Of a DNA stretch of 64,000 nt, positions 27,425-36,326 are shown one piece after another (position 1 is the stretch's first letter; the number at the start of each line of letters is the position of its first letter). Made by a program: the position numbers and the translations under genes. Under the pieces are notes generated by a model that was given only the letters and a program-made list of their open reading frames with translations, made no database searches and was not told the origin of the DNA. This stretch comes from Cytophagales bacterium (GTDB lineage Bacteria > Bacteroidota > Bacteroidia > Cytophagales > Cyclobacteriaceae): contig JAWPMT010000001.1 of the NCBI GenBank assembly GCA_033344775.1, positions 1 to 64,000 of the forward strand. The letters run 5' to 3'.

Positions 27425-27442
27425 GTTTGTGTCTTCACAAAC
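27425..27442. repeat. short hairpin repeat, GTG-tip family (copy 6)
   Basis: GTTTGTG-TCTT-CACAAAC, a perfect 7-bp stem extended by AA/TT on each side, within repeat block B2. Confidence 0.7.
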
Positions 27443-27506
27443 TTGAAGATGCATATAATAGATATCGTTCGAGAGGACTCAAAAGATGGCTTAGAAAAGC
27501 AACCCT

Positions 27507-27541
27507 AACAGCGTTTAAAACCGGTGTTCTAAACGCTGTTA
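27507..27541 (-). terminator. strong 14-bp hairpin after the tricorn gene (repeat A2)
   Basis: On the minus strand CCTAACAGCGTTTA and TAAACGCTGTTAGG pair perfectly around a 12-base loop; GTTGCTTTTCT follows. It begins 16 bp beyond the stop codon of the minus-strand gene ending at 27558, so it probably ends or stabilises that transcript, though a T-run is not immediate. It is also one of two copies of repeat A. Confidence 0.5.
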
Positions 27542-27557
27542 GGATTTATTATCAGGG

Positions 27558-30500
27558 TTACTCTTTCTTTTCCGCGCGTTTCCAACGAATCGGGGCAGGA
27601 GGTTCAGATTTTAAGACTACTTTTTCAGTTTCCAGTTTTTTGAGTACTTCCGCAATTGCGGCATCCAGTTGCGGGTCTTTGCCTTCGATGACAAGCTTAG
27701 GATCCTGGATCACTTCAATGTCTGGAGCAACGCCTTCGCCTTCCACAGCCCATTCACCATTGGCATCGAAAAAACCACCTCTCGGAGCCACCATGCGACC
27801 ACCATCGATGAAAAGAGGCGTATCCCAGGTGCCGACCAGACCTCCCCAGGTACGGGTACCAACCAATGTTCCAATATTCATGGCCTTAAAAAGATAAGGA
27901 AGCAAGTCTCCACCAGAACCTGCGCGTTCGTTGATGAGCATCACTTTCGGCCCCCAAACCGCAGACATAGGTGTGGTCCATGGTTTGTGATCACCCACCT
28001 TGCTGTTGAAGTACCCATACAGCTTGCGATTCATCACATCCACCATGTAATCTGCTGCTGATCCGCCACCATTGTTGCGCTCATCCACAATCATCCCTTG
28101 CTTATCTTGCTGGGCGAAGTAGTACCGGTTGAAGGAGGTATAGCCAGGACCTGAGGTGTTGGGCACATAGGTGTAACCGATTCTTCCATCTGTTTTTTCA
28201 GCTACATACCTACGGTTGTCTTCGACCCAGGCACGACTTCTCAAGCCTCGTTCGCTACTGATTGGTTTTACCCAATAGGCGGTAGCATCAGCCAGTTTGG
28301 TTGACTTGCCAACCTTTATTTGGGTGACCTGACCAGTGGTCTGTTCGAACAGTTGATAAATGTTTTTAGAAGCGTCCAAAGGCAAGCCATTGACTTCCAA
28401 CAAGTAGTCTCCTTCATTGATGTCCATTCCTGGTTGCGCCAGAGGTGCTTGTAGTTCAGGGTTCCAGTTTTCACCAGTGAAGAGTTTTCTGATCTGATAC
28501 TTACCATTCTTAATGGCATAGTCTGCGCCTAACAATCCAATAGGGACACGTTTAACATCCGGGTAATCACCTCCGCTGGTATAGGAGTGACCTACCGCGA
28601 TCTCACCACCTAATATGTCAATGATGTAGTTCATGTCTGCTCTGTGCCGGACATGATTGACCCAGGGCTTGTACCATTCATGGATCTCTTCCCAGGGCGC
28701 GCCATGGGTATTGTCTACATAGAGGAAATCGCGCTGATATCTCCACGCTTCACGATAGATCTGCTGCCATTCTGATTGGGGATTGACCTTCATTTTTATA
28801 TTCATGGTCAACTTACCATCGCTGGTTTTCTGGCTTTTGCCTCCAGTACTTACAATTCCCCAACCTGACCCTTTTCTGAACAGTAATTGTGATCGATCTG
28901 CAGAAGTGATGGCCGAGTTAACTCCGTTAAGGAAGGCTGATGATTCCAGTTTCTTCAGGTCATATTTATGGAGGGAAATTCCTGTCTCATTAGGAACCGT
29001 CTCACCGTAAAAGACCGTGTATTCAGGGCCTGCGACCAATCCATTGTAGTTTCTGAGAGGTACATCCAGCGCAATAATGCGTGAGATCACTCCCGGATCA
29101 ATGACAGACGCAGTTGATACTTCTTCTTCTTCTTGTTCGTCCTCTTCCGTGCCGTCTGGCTCTTCATCGCTTTTAGATAATAAAGGCGAAGGTGTGTCTT
29201 TGCTTAGTACAGCCGCATACAAACCTCTGGTCACAGGAATGTTGTAAGAACTCATGTCCAACCAGCCAGTATTCAGTCCCCAGTTGGTGCTGGCCAGGAA
29301 ATAGAGGTATTTACCGGATTCGTCCCAGACAGGTTCCAAAGCATCCGCCATCTCATCAGAAATTTGAATGGTTGCGCCTGTTTGGGTATCATATGCCTTG
29401 ACTACTTTGAATTGGGCATCAGTCAATTGTACATAGGCGATGTATCTACTATTTGGGGACCAGACCGGATTCAAGGATCGGTTCGGGTGCGCATAGCGTT
29501 CAGTAGCGATGATCTTGGATTCACCTGATGCCAGATTGAGCAGCCAAAGGTTGAAATGTGTGTCGGTAAAGCTGACGTGCTCACCGTCAGGGGACCATTT
29601 AGGATTGAAGTAGAAGGTGGGATTTGGTAGGTCATACGTGCGTTGCACCTTGCCATACTGATCAGACAGGATCATTTTGTATTCACCAGACGCATCATTG
29701 AACCAAATGATCTGATCTCCATCCGGTGACCATACCGGGGCACGATCTGCAGCAGGAGAATTCGTGATGTTTCTCCAGGAACCATTTTCCTTAGGCACGG
29801 TGAAGATATCACCGCGGTACTCGAACAAAGCCCTTTTTCCGGAAGGAGAGAGGGATGCATTTCTTAACCGAGCGCCAGAAACATTTTCCCAGCGCTCTCG
29901 GGCCCAATTCAGGTCTCCTTTTACGTTTATAACCAATTGTTGGGATTCACCGGTATTCGGGTTGAGTAAGTGCAGGTACCCGCCTTGTTCGTAAACAATG
30001 CGATCCTCATTGGCATCCAAACTCTTTACGTCAAATTGCCAGTGAGTGGTTACTTGCTCATAAGCTTTGGTAGTCAGGTCGTACGACCAAATGTTGCTTG
30101 TGTAATCTCTTTCAGACAGGAAATAGACCTTGTTACCAAAGAATACCGGATCCAAATGTCTTTCCCGATCGGGTTGAGGGGTTCTCTCCAATTCCAGGGT
30201 TTCCAGGTTCAGGATCCAGATAGGCATGGCCTGACCGCCCCGATAATTTCGCCATTCCGGGTCCCAGGAGGTGATTGGTGTGTACGCAGCATACTTCCCA
30301 TCCGGGGAAATCTCACCATAAGCTATCCGGGGAATGTTTAACTCGGTAGGGAAATTGCCATCTGGAGCAATAGAGAAGAATTTATTCGTTCGTGTTGGGC
30401 GGGCTTTACGTCCTGAGCGGAAAATCACTTCGCCATCCGGCGACCAGCCTTGTACGACATCCGCTCCGGGATGGTAGGTCAATCTTTTAGGTGTTCCACC

Positions 30501-30776
30501 ATCAGTGGGTACAATGAAAACGTCGGTGTTACCATCATATTGTCCACTGAACGCAATCCAATTGCCATCTTGTGAAAAGTGAGGGAAAGATTCTGCCCCT
30601 TCTGATGTGGTAAGTCGGCGTGCATCTCCACCGGATCGATCTACGACCCAAAGGTCATTGGCATGAACAAATACAATATGTGTGTCGCTGACGCTGGGCT
30701 GTCGAAGTAGCTGCGTTCCTTGTGCCAATACGGAAAATGTAGTGGCGAGCATCAAAAGCAAAGAGAATATCCTCAT
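27558..30776 (-). CDS. tricorn-type S41 protease homologue
   Basis: 1072 residues with a signal peptide (1-18), unlike the cytoplasmic archaeal tricorn. Residues about 25-560 are PD40/beta-propeller repeats (FSQDGNWIAFSG, PVWSPDGDQIIWF, PKWSPDGEHVSFTD, PVWSPNSRYIAYV), followed by an acidic linker (DEEPDGTEEDEQEEEE), a helical segment with THGAPWEEIHEWYKPW, a PDZ domain (about 760-850) and the S41 catalytic core. The core carries GRIGYTYVPN, MIVDERNNGGG, the nucleophile Ser in NERAGSGGDLLPY and the Glu of EGEGVAPDIEV, as in tricorn. It is expected to degrade peptides in the periplasm. It lies alone between the repeat region and the PP2C gene. Confidence 0.92.
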   Translation of the reverse strand: MRIFSLLLMLATTFSVLAQGTQLLRQPSVSDTHIVFVHANDLWVVDRSGGDARRLTTSEGAESFPHFSQDGNWIAFSGQYDGNTDVFIVPTDGGTPKRLTYHPGADVVQGWSPDGEVIFRSGRKARPTRTNKFFSIAPDGNFPTELNIPRIAYGEISPDGKYAAYTPITSWDPEWRNYRGGQAMPIWILNLETLELERTPQPDRERHLDPVFFGNKVYFLSERDYTSNIWSYDLTTKAYEQVTTHWQFDVKSLDANEDRIVYEQGGYLHLLNPNTGESQQLVINVKGDLNWARERWENVSGARLRNASLSPSGKRALFEYRGDIFTVPKENGSWRNITNSPAADRAPVWSPDGDQIIWFNDASGEYKMILSDQYGKVQRTYDLPNPTFYFNPKWSPDGEHVSFTDTHFNLWLLNLASGESKIIATERYAHPNRSLNPVWSPNSRYIAYVQLTDAQFKVVKAYDTQTGATIQISDEMADALEPVWDESGKYLYFLASTNWGLNTGWLDMSSYNIPVTRGLYAAVLSKDTPSPLLSKSDEEPDGTEEDEQEEEEVSTASVIDPGVISRIIALDVPLRNYNGLVAGPEYTVFYGETVPNETGISLHKYDLKKLESSAFLNGVNSAITSADRSQLLFRKGSGWGIVSTGGKSQKTSDGKLTMNIKMKVNPQSEWQQIYREAWRYQRDFLYVDNTHGAPWEEIHEWYKPWVNHVRHRADMNYIIDILGGEIAVGHSYTSGGDYPDVKRVPIGLLGADYAIKNGKYQIRKLFTGENWNPELQAPLAQPGMDINEGDYLLEVNGLPLDASKNIYQLFEQTTGQVTQIKVGKSTKLADATAYWVKPISSERGLRSRAWVEDNRRYVAEKTDGRIGYTYVPNTSGPGYTSFNRYYFAQQDKQGMIVDERNNGGGSAADYMVDVMNRKLYGYFNSKVGDHKPWTTPMSAVWGPKVMLINERAGSGGDLLPYLFKAMNIGTLVGTRTWGGLVGTWDTPLFIDGGRMVAPRGGFFDANGEWAVEGEGVAPDIEVIQDPKLVIEGKDPQLDAAIAEVLKKLETEKVVLKSEPPAPIRWKRAEKKE

Positions 30777-30902
30777 GGGTATGGTTTTAGGTCAATGCAA
30801 GCAAGTTAGCTCTCCCATAAAAGGAGGCCAATGGAATTCATATTGGCGGTTACTTGTGGTTGGTAGTTGGTCTTTTAAATGTGTATTTCGTATGATGATC
30901 TT

Positions 30903-31616
30903 TTATGAATTCAGCCGAAAGGCAATAGCTGTCATGTCATCGCCTGCGAGTAACAGGTATTTCTTAGCAATTGACTCAAAGTCTTGTTGGAGTGATTTTG
31001 AATTGGACAGTTGGATCATGTTGTTAGAAAAAGTCACTCTTGCACTGTAAAACCCATCGGTTGCCAGGATATTGAGATCTCCAGGTTCTGTCTGAATGGG
31101 ATGTATTTCAATATTAATTGTTGAATGATCCATTCCTAAAGATTTTGATAGCACTGAAGCGTCAACGGTTCGTCCACCTATCTCTGTGATGATGGTTTTT
31201 GTCCTTTTGATGGAATCATCTGTGGTCAATTGTTGGAGTTGGTTATTCCTGGTGCAGTAAATCCGGGAATCTCCAACATTGGCAAAGTAACCCTGATGAT
31301 CAGTCAGGTTCAAACACATGACACTAAGTGTGGCGGACATATTTGCACAAACCCCTGATTCATTGATCACTTTTTCATTGGCCTTGATCACACTCTGTTT
31401 AAGTCGTTCACTTAGAGAAAGGTCAACCATTTTTGTAAACTGAAGACGCAATTCTTCGCAAGCGACCTGAGATGCTTTCCAGTCACAAGGTTGATTACTA
31501 ACCCCATCGGCCACTGCGGCGATAAAGATCTGATCATTGATCACTTGATGGATACAATAATCCCCGTTTTTTTCTTTATTGATAAATTTTTGAGAGATGC
31601 TAGCTATTTCGATCAT
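30903..31616 (-). CDS. PP2C-type serine/threonine protein phosphatase
   Basis: 237 residues forming a single PPM/PP2C domain with no membrane helix. Motifs visible in order are NGDYC (place of the NED motif), VADGVS (family DGMG), ATLSVMCLN, YFANVGDSRIY, LTTDDS, LATDGFY and the closing GDDMTAIAF (family DDxT). These provide the Asp residues that bind two Mn/Mg ions. It dephosphorylates Ser/Thr proteins in the cytoplasm. No Hanks kinase is in the window. The substitution of Glu by Gly-Asp in the first motif is mild. It is monocistronic, 126 bp ahead of the tricorn gene on the same strand. Confidence 0.9.
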   Translation of the reverse strand: MIEIASISQKFINKEKNGDYCIHQVINDQIFIAAVADGVSNQPCDWKASQVACEELRLQFTKMVDLSLSERLKQSVIKANEKVINESGVCANMSATLSVMCLNLTDHQGYFANVGDSRIYCTRNNQLQQLTTDDSIKRTKTIITEIGGRTVDASVLSKSLGMDHSTINIEIHPIQTEPGDLNILATDGFYSARVTFSNNMIQLSNSKSLQQDFESIAKKYLLLAGDDMTAIAFRLNS

Positions 31617-31765
31617 GGTGGAAAGATACGTATGAACATTTCATAAATATCTACTTCAATAATTGATATAGATCTCTTCTCTAGTAAAAAATATTGATTG
31701 ATAAGTCGTTGTGGGATTTGTTCTGGATAGGCCCTCTCAAATAGCGGCTAAAATGTTTTTTTGAT

Positions 31766-31802
31766 AAAAAGTTGGCTCCAACCTGCATATCCAGGTCGGA
31801 GC
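31766..31802 (-). terminator. intrinsic terminator after the T9SS repeat protein gene
   Basis: On the minus strand GCTCCGACCTG-GATATG-CAGGTTGGAGC forms an 11-bp stem with one G-T pair, followed by CAACTTTTTATC. It lies 22 bp beyond the stop codon at 31825. Confidence 0.8.
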
Positions 31803-31824
31803 ACGTTGTTGTGTGGAAGGGAAA

Positions 31825-34800
31825 TTAATTATCTTTTATCAGTACCCGTTTTGTTCGTAAAACCTGCTGCGAATGATCGATCAGATGTAGGATGTAAGTT
31901 CCTGATGCCAGATGAAAGTGGTTCATCAACTTACTTTCATTGATAAATCGTTTTTGATACACTATCTGACCTGCCAAATTTGAAATTCTCACCTCACCTG
32001 AGAATGTTCGGTCCTTCAATTCAACGATTAGTTCACCGTCGGTTGGAACAGGATAGAAAGCTATTTCCTGACTACCGGTTACATTTAAAGGATTCTCCAT
32101 GGAGAATGAAATGCACTCGGAAGTGACGTCACATCCTTTGTTAGATATTATGACGGCATAATTACCACCGAAATCAGGACTAAATGTTCTGGAAGTAGCT
32201 CCATCGATCAGACTGTAGCCATTATCACAATTAATCCACTGAAAGGTTCCTTCCATCTGGTTTGTGGTCAATGTGCCGTTACCATTTTGGACCGAAGCGT
32301 CCAGATTGATCACTGTTAAATTAAGATTGACCAGACTGTCACATTGATTGGTTGAGCTAAATAATTCCGAGTAAGTTCCTCCTTCGGACAGGGTTTGACT
32401 GCCAAAGCTGAATGTCTCGCCATCACAGATACTCAAGTCAATGGTTGACTCGATGGAGGGATTCACAGTTAAGGATAAGTTTACCGTGCTATCGCAGCCT
32501 AGTGATGAACCGAAGGTGAACTCATACGCGCCACTTTGGTTAAGTACCTGATCGCCAAATACAAAAGTTGCATTTTCACATATGGTGAGCTGAGAGTCTA
32601 CCTGATAGACGGTGTTCACATTAAGTGTAAGATTGACGAGACTATCGCATCCTTCAGACGTTTGAAAATTATTGGAATAAACACCTGCTTCCGTCAAAAG
32701 GGTACCACCAAAATCATAACTTTCACCGTTACAAATAGCTATTTCCGCGGATTCCTCGTGACTATTTAACAAATTCAAGGTCAGATTTACGGTACTATCG
32801 CATCCTAAGCTACTGGTGAATATTTCTGAATAGGTACCACCCGTGGTAAGGCTTTGATTGCCGAAGGTATAAGTCTCACCAGCGCAAATAGTTACTTCAG
32901 TATCCTCTTCAATCGTAGTGTTTACTGTTAAGGTTAAAACCACCGTGGAGTCACAACCCGAAGAGCTACTAAATAATTCAGTGTACTCGCCAGACGCTGT
33001 TAAGGTTTGCGTTCCAAATTCAAACCTTTCGTTATTACAGATGGTCGCCTCAAATGTCTCCTCGAAAGTAGGAGAGATATCCACAGCCAAGGTAACCAGG
33101 CTGTCACATCCCGCTGATGACTGAAAAGTCGATGTGAAAGAGCCGGATTCAGTGATGGTCTGATCGCCAAATGTAATTTCTTCTCCTGCACAAATGGTTT
33201 GAGACGCTTGAACAGAATAGGTTTCAGACACAGACAAGGATAGTACTACCGTACTGTCGCACCCATCACCGCTTTGAAACAATTCCGTGTACTCACCTGG
33301 TTCCATTAAGGTAAGGCTTCCAAACTCATAGGTCTCTCCGTCACAGATTTCGACAGAAATAGATTCGTTGAAGGTCGGATGTAAGGTCAATGATAGCACT
33401 ACAGTACTGTCGCAACCTAGAGATGATTCAAATACCTGAGTAAAATCACCTGCTTCCTTCAGACTAAGCTCTTCCCATTCATAAGTTTCTCCATCACAGA
33501 TTTCGGCTGAAAATGATTCATTATAGATCGGGTTGACAACTAGTGAAAGGTTCACCGTACTGTCACAACCCAAGGAGGATTCGAATAATTCGGTATAGTC
33601 CCCGGACTCAATTAATGTTTGCGTGCCGAATTCGAAGGTTTCCCCATCACAAATCTCAGCGGAGACAGACTCGTTGTATACCGCATTCACAGTGAGCGTG
33701 AGTACGACTGTGGAATCACAATTATTTTGTGATTGAAAAATCTCTGTGTATTCACCGGTCATGTCTAGTGTTTGTGTTCCAAATTCATAGGTTTCCCCTT
33801 CACATATAGAGGCCGAAGCCGTTTCATTAAAAGTAGGATTAATGGTCAGATCAATGGTGATTAAACTATCACACCCAATACTGTTGGCTATCAGGTCTTC
33901 ATAGATTCCAGAAGAGGTGAATATTGCTCCACTGGGCGCAGTGTAGGAGTCACAAGCAGTTGCATTGATGGTACTTGAAGTATTGAAGCAGGTTTTATAC
34001 CACAGTGGTTGAGATAAAGAAGAATTAATCGTGCCTGAGGCAATGATATCAAGGATTCCATTGTTATCCAGATCAACCAATTGAAAAGGTGCAATTCCTC
34101 CTGGTCCGTTAAAGCTTTCTGTGGTATATGTTTCGTCTCCATTATTCAGATATACGCCAAACTTACCATCACCTAAAGAATTGGCTCCCAGATAAACCAC
34201 ATCATCCAGTCCGTCATTATTGAAATCTCCGACTTTCGGAATGGAACCTACTCCATTGTCTAAGAGATTCGCTCCGCTGGCCATCGTTCCTAGTCCATCC
34301 GTATTTTCATACCAACTTCCTCTGGCATAAATGATGTCCTGATCACCGTCATTGTCGGGATCTCCAAATGTGAATGTTACATCGTATAAACCAGTAGTAA
34401 GGTCCTGGCTGAATTCAAATTGCTTGGTTGTAGGATTATAAATAGAAAAGGTGGTTCTGGCATTCGTTCCTCCTGTCAAAGCTTCGATAGATACCAGGTC
34501 CAGAAAATCGTCACCGTTTAAATCTCCAAATTCATAACTGGCTCCGGCAATGACACCTGTAAAGTGTTCTATAACAGTACTTGAACCAGTATTTTCTAGC
34601 CAAAGATCGTTTCTGCTGCCCGCAATCGAGAGGAAGGCATCAAGGTCATTGTCGTTATCAATATCAGCTAGTTTGATGGAATGTACAGAGGCAAATGAAG
34701 AGGAGGGAGTATGTAAATTGATGGTATCTCGAGCACCCAAAAAGTCCTCAACTAAATTTACTTGATCAGTTGCCGTAGCACCGCCCCCCACTTGTGTGAA

Positions 34801-35181
34801 GACGTAAATCAGGTCAATATTAGCGTCATTATCCCAATAGGCTAATCGCATCAATGAAGCGGCGGGAGAAGAGGTACTATATCCTCCTATTCCATATGCG
34901 AAGTTATCTGTTAGAACTTCAAATTTGTCGTATTCATTGGAGCTTGAATTAAAGTAACTCACCATGATTTTTCCATTAGTTAAATCATAGGATACAATAT
35001 CTTCAGCACCATCATTATCCACATCGATAAATTGCAGATCGTGTATTAATTCACTTTCCTGATTGATGAACTGATCACTGGAATAGGAACCATCTGCGTT
35101 TTGTATATGAAGAATAATGTCGGAATCCGCATTGGTGTGCGTAAGAAAATCGAGTCTTCCGTCGCCATTAAAGTCAGACAT
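31825..35181 (-). CDS. C-terminal part of a T9SS-exported FG-GAP/repeat surface protein (frameshifted gene)
   Basis: 1118 residues as an open frame, but it lacks a signal peptide because the gene is broken: its natural N-terminus is the overlapping frame 35046-36302. The first about 400 residues are FG-GAP/VCBS calcium-binding propeller repeats (DFNGDGRLDF, DVDNDGAEDI, DIDNDNDLDAF, DLNGDDFLDL, DPDNDGDQDI, DFNNDGLDDVVY). Eleven units of 51 residues follow (about 407-958), each with ICDGETYEFG-like and GCDSTVxLxL-like phrases, so one cysteine in each. The last about 75 residues (FYPVPTDGELIVELKD ... GTYILHL ... KRVLIKD) are a type A T9SS sorting domain. It would be a cell-surface or secreted adhesin-like protein. 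Confidence 0.85.
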   Translation of the reverse strand: MSDFNGDGRLDFLTHTNADSDIILHIQNADGSYSSDQFINQESELIHDLQFIDVDNDGAEDIVSYDLTNGKIMVSYFNSSSNEYDKFEVLTDNFAYGIGGYSTSSPAASLMRLAYWDNDANIDLIYVFTQVGGGATATDQVNLVEDFLGARDTINLHTPSSSFASVHSIKLADIDNDNDLDAFLSIAGSRNDLWLENTGSSTVIEHFTGVIAGASYEFGDLNGDDFLDLVSIEALTGGTNARTTFSIYNPTTKQFEFSQDLTTGLYDVTFTFGDPDNDGDQDIIYARGSWYENTDGLGTMASGANLLDNGVGSIPKVGDFNNDGLDDVVYLGANSLGDGKFGVYLNNGDETYTTESFNGPGGIAPFQLVDLDNNGILDIIASGTINSSLSQPLWYKTCFNTSSTINATACDSYTAPSGAIFTSSGIYEDLIANSIGCDSLITIDLTINPTFNETASASICEGETYEFGTQTLDMTGEYTEIFQSQNNCDSTVVLTLTVNAVYNESVSAEICDGETFEFGTQTLIESGDYTELFESSLGCDSTVNLSLVVNPIYNESFSAEICDGETYEWEELSLKEAGDFTQVFESSLGCDSTVVLSLTLHPTFNESISVEICDGETYEFGSLTLMEPGEYTELFQSGDGCDSTVVLSLSVSETYSVQASQTICAGEEITFGDQTITESGSFTSTFQSSAGCDSLVTLAVDISPTFEETFEATICNNERFEFGTQTLTASGEYTELFSSSSGCDSTVVLTLTVNTTIEEDTEVTICAGETYTFGNQSLTTGGTYSEIFTSSLGCDSTVNLTLNLLNSHEESAEIAICNGESYDFGGTLLTEAGVYSNNFQTSEGCDSLVNLTLNVNTVYQVDSQLTICENATFVFGDQVLNQSGAYEFTFGSSLGCDSTVNLSLTVNPSIESTIDLSICDGETFSFGSQTLSEGGTYSELFSSTNQCDSLVNLNLTVINLDASVQNGNGTLTTNQMEGTFQWINCDNGYSLIDGATSRTFSPDFGGNYAVIISNKGCDVTSECISFSMENPLNVTGSQEIAFYPVPTDGELIVELKDRTFSGEVRISNLAGQIVYQKRFINESKLMNHFHLASGTYILHLIDHSQQVLRTKRVLIKDN
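32308..33963 (-). repeat. coding tandem array: eleven 51-residue (153-bp) units
   Basis: Counting the phrase (G/N/Q)CDS(T/L) gives eleven units of 51 codons. The units differ mainly in the turn segments (TQTLIESGDYTELFESSLG against NQSLTTGGTYSEIFTSSLG) while the cysteine-bearing ends stay fixed. DNA identity between units is moderate, so the array is old rather than recently expanded. Confidence 0.8.
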
Positions 35182-36302
35182 GAAGAGTTCGGCATCATTG
35201 TCTGTTGGGGAAGAAAATGAACGTCGGTCAGGATGTCTTTTTTTGTAAAACTCAGCGCGCCATTATTTTCAAATATAACACCACTGCCCATTACCGGGTC
35301 GCCGCCAGCTTGCCCGACAAAGATGTCCATGTCATCATCTTTGTCATAGTCAATTCCTTTGATAAATCCTGGAACAGGTCCTGCACCTCCATCAAAGTTT
35401 GTGATCGTCTGATTGGTACTGAAATTATTGGACCCATCATTAAAAGACACGGCAACAAGTTGTCCTACGGCACCCCCGCCAAAGGAAGTATTACCACTTA
35501 AGAAATCCATATCATCATCACCGTCTATATCAACGAGACTTGAAAAGGCGGAATTATAAAAATTGTAGCCTGTTGAAATAGCTGTCGTAGTGAAGGAGCC
35601 ATCATCATTGTTATTTGAGATGTATTGAATTCCATTCAATGCCTTGGTGTAGAAGTCGGCGGTTCCATCACCATTGGCATCCAATAGTTCAATGCTGACG
35701 ATACGGTCTACCGTAGGATTGTTACTGTTGATCAATGGGTCAAGATCGGTCACAAGTATCTCAGCATCTGCAAATTGAAGGGATCCTAAGTTCCGAAGCC
35801 AATAAATATCATCACCGGAGGGGTCGCTGGTGAAATAGAAGAAATCAATCAGGCCATCTAAATCGTAATCTCCTTGCGCAGACACGTTGGTTATGGCTAA
35901 TACCGGATCTGCAAATGTTCCGCTCCCTTCATTTTCGAAAATGAATAATCCACTTACGCCACTAATTCTTCCACTTACCGCGATATCTATGTCCCCATCA
36001 TTGTCATAATCGCCTTTAAAATTGAGGTATCTGTCTTCAAATTGATCGTAAAAGATGACTGATGTAGAGAATTGACTTCCGTCATTGATAAATACTTTTA
36101 GTTGGTCACCGTCTGATCCGAAATGAACCAGATAGTCTTGATCCCCGTCCCCTTCATAATCGAAAATTAGTCCATCGTCATTGGCAGCAGGAGAGGTTTG
36201 AAAATTCTGATCAAATACAGTCTGTTGATCGAATGAAATGGTCTGACAAAATACGTTGCTGCATAGAGCAATAGTCAGTGAAATCAGTAATGATCTTTTC
36301 AT
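35046..36302 (-). CDS. N-terminal part of the frameshifted T9SS FG-GAP surface protein
   Basis: The frame opens with a signal peptide (1-19, ending SNVFCQ) and continues with FG-GAP repeats (DYEGDGDQDYLVHF, DYDNDGDIDIAVSG, DYDLDGLIDFFYF, DANGDGTADFYT, DIDGDDDMDFLSG, DYDKDDDMDIFVG) up to ILTDVHF near residue 363. After that the sequence becomes meaningless in this frame. Adding one base in the A4 run at 35214-35217 (T4 on the coding strand) restores ...VHFSSPTDNDAELFMSDFNG, which parallels this protein's own opening SPAANDDGLIFDYEG and joins directly to the downstream frame. The intact gene would be 31825-36302, about 1490 residues. Confidence 0.8.
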   Translation of the reverse strand: MKRSLLISLTIALCSNVFCQTISFDQQTVFDQNFQTSPAANDDGLIFDYEGDGDQDYLVHFGSDGDQLKVFINDGSQFSTSVIFYDQFEDRYLNFKGDYDNDGDIDIAVSGRISGVSGLFIFENEGSGTFADPVLAITNVSAQGDYDLDGLIDFFYFTSDPSGDDIYWLRNLGSLQFADAEILVTDLDPLINSNNPTVDRIVSIELLDANGDGTADFYTKALNGIQYISNNNDDGSFTTTAISTGYNFYNSAFSSLVDIDGDDDMDFLSGNTSFGGGAVGQLVAVSFNDGSNNFSTNQTITNFDGGAGPVPGFIKGIDYDKDDDMDIFVGQAGGDPVMGSGVIFENNGALSFTKKDILTDVHFLPQQTMMPNSSCLTLMATEDSIFLRTPMRIPTLFFIYKTQMVPIPVISSSIRKVN

Positions 36303-36326
36303 GTGCTTTTGTGGCTATTTTAAGAA

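Larger units (their letters stand above)
26910..27557. repeat. 648-bp gene-free region built of nested repeats
   Basis: The region holds no plausible gene. It has the order A1-B1-tandem repeats-hairpin-B2-A2, both A and B being direct copies. A1 (26998-27030) and A2 (27507-27541) are hairpins AACAGCGTT...AACGCTGTT with the shared loop core AAAACCGGTG. B1 (27055-27117) and B2 (27425-27484) each have a GTG-tip hairpin, GTTTGTG-TCYT-CACAAAC, then TTGAA-ATGC and, 20-30 bases on, GAGAGGACTCAAA. Between them lie a degenerate 23-bp tandem repeat (27219-27288) and a CCCCC-AACA-GGGGG hairpin (27361-27374). It sits between the starts and ends of minus-strand genes. Confidence 0.7.

Noticed and set aside
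27376-27897. 173-codon plus-strand reading frame overlapping the tricorn gene end
   Set aside because: Most of it is antisense to the tricorn protease coding sequence, and the rest is repeat island; its composition is that of a shadow frame.
32308-33963. Recent repeat expansion by slippage in the surface protein
   Set aside because: The units differ at many positions in protein and DNA, so the array is old.
35205-35225. Programmed ribosomal frameshift joining the two parts of the T9SS protein
   Set aside because: The site is a plain T4 stretch without a known slippery heptamer or a clear downstream stem-loop; a mutation or sequencing error explains it more simply.
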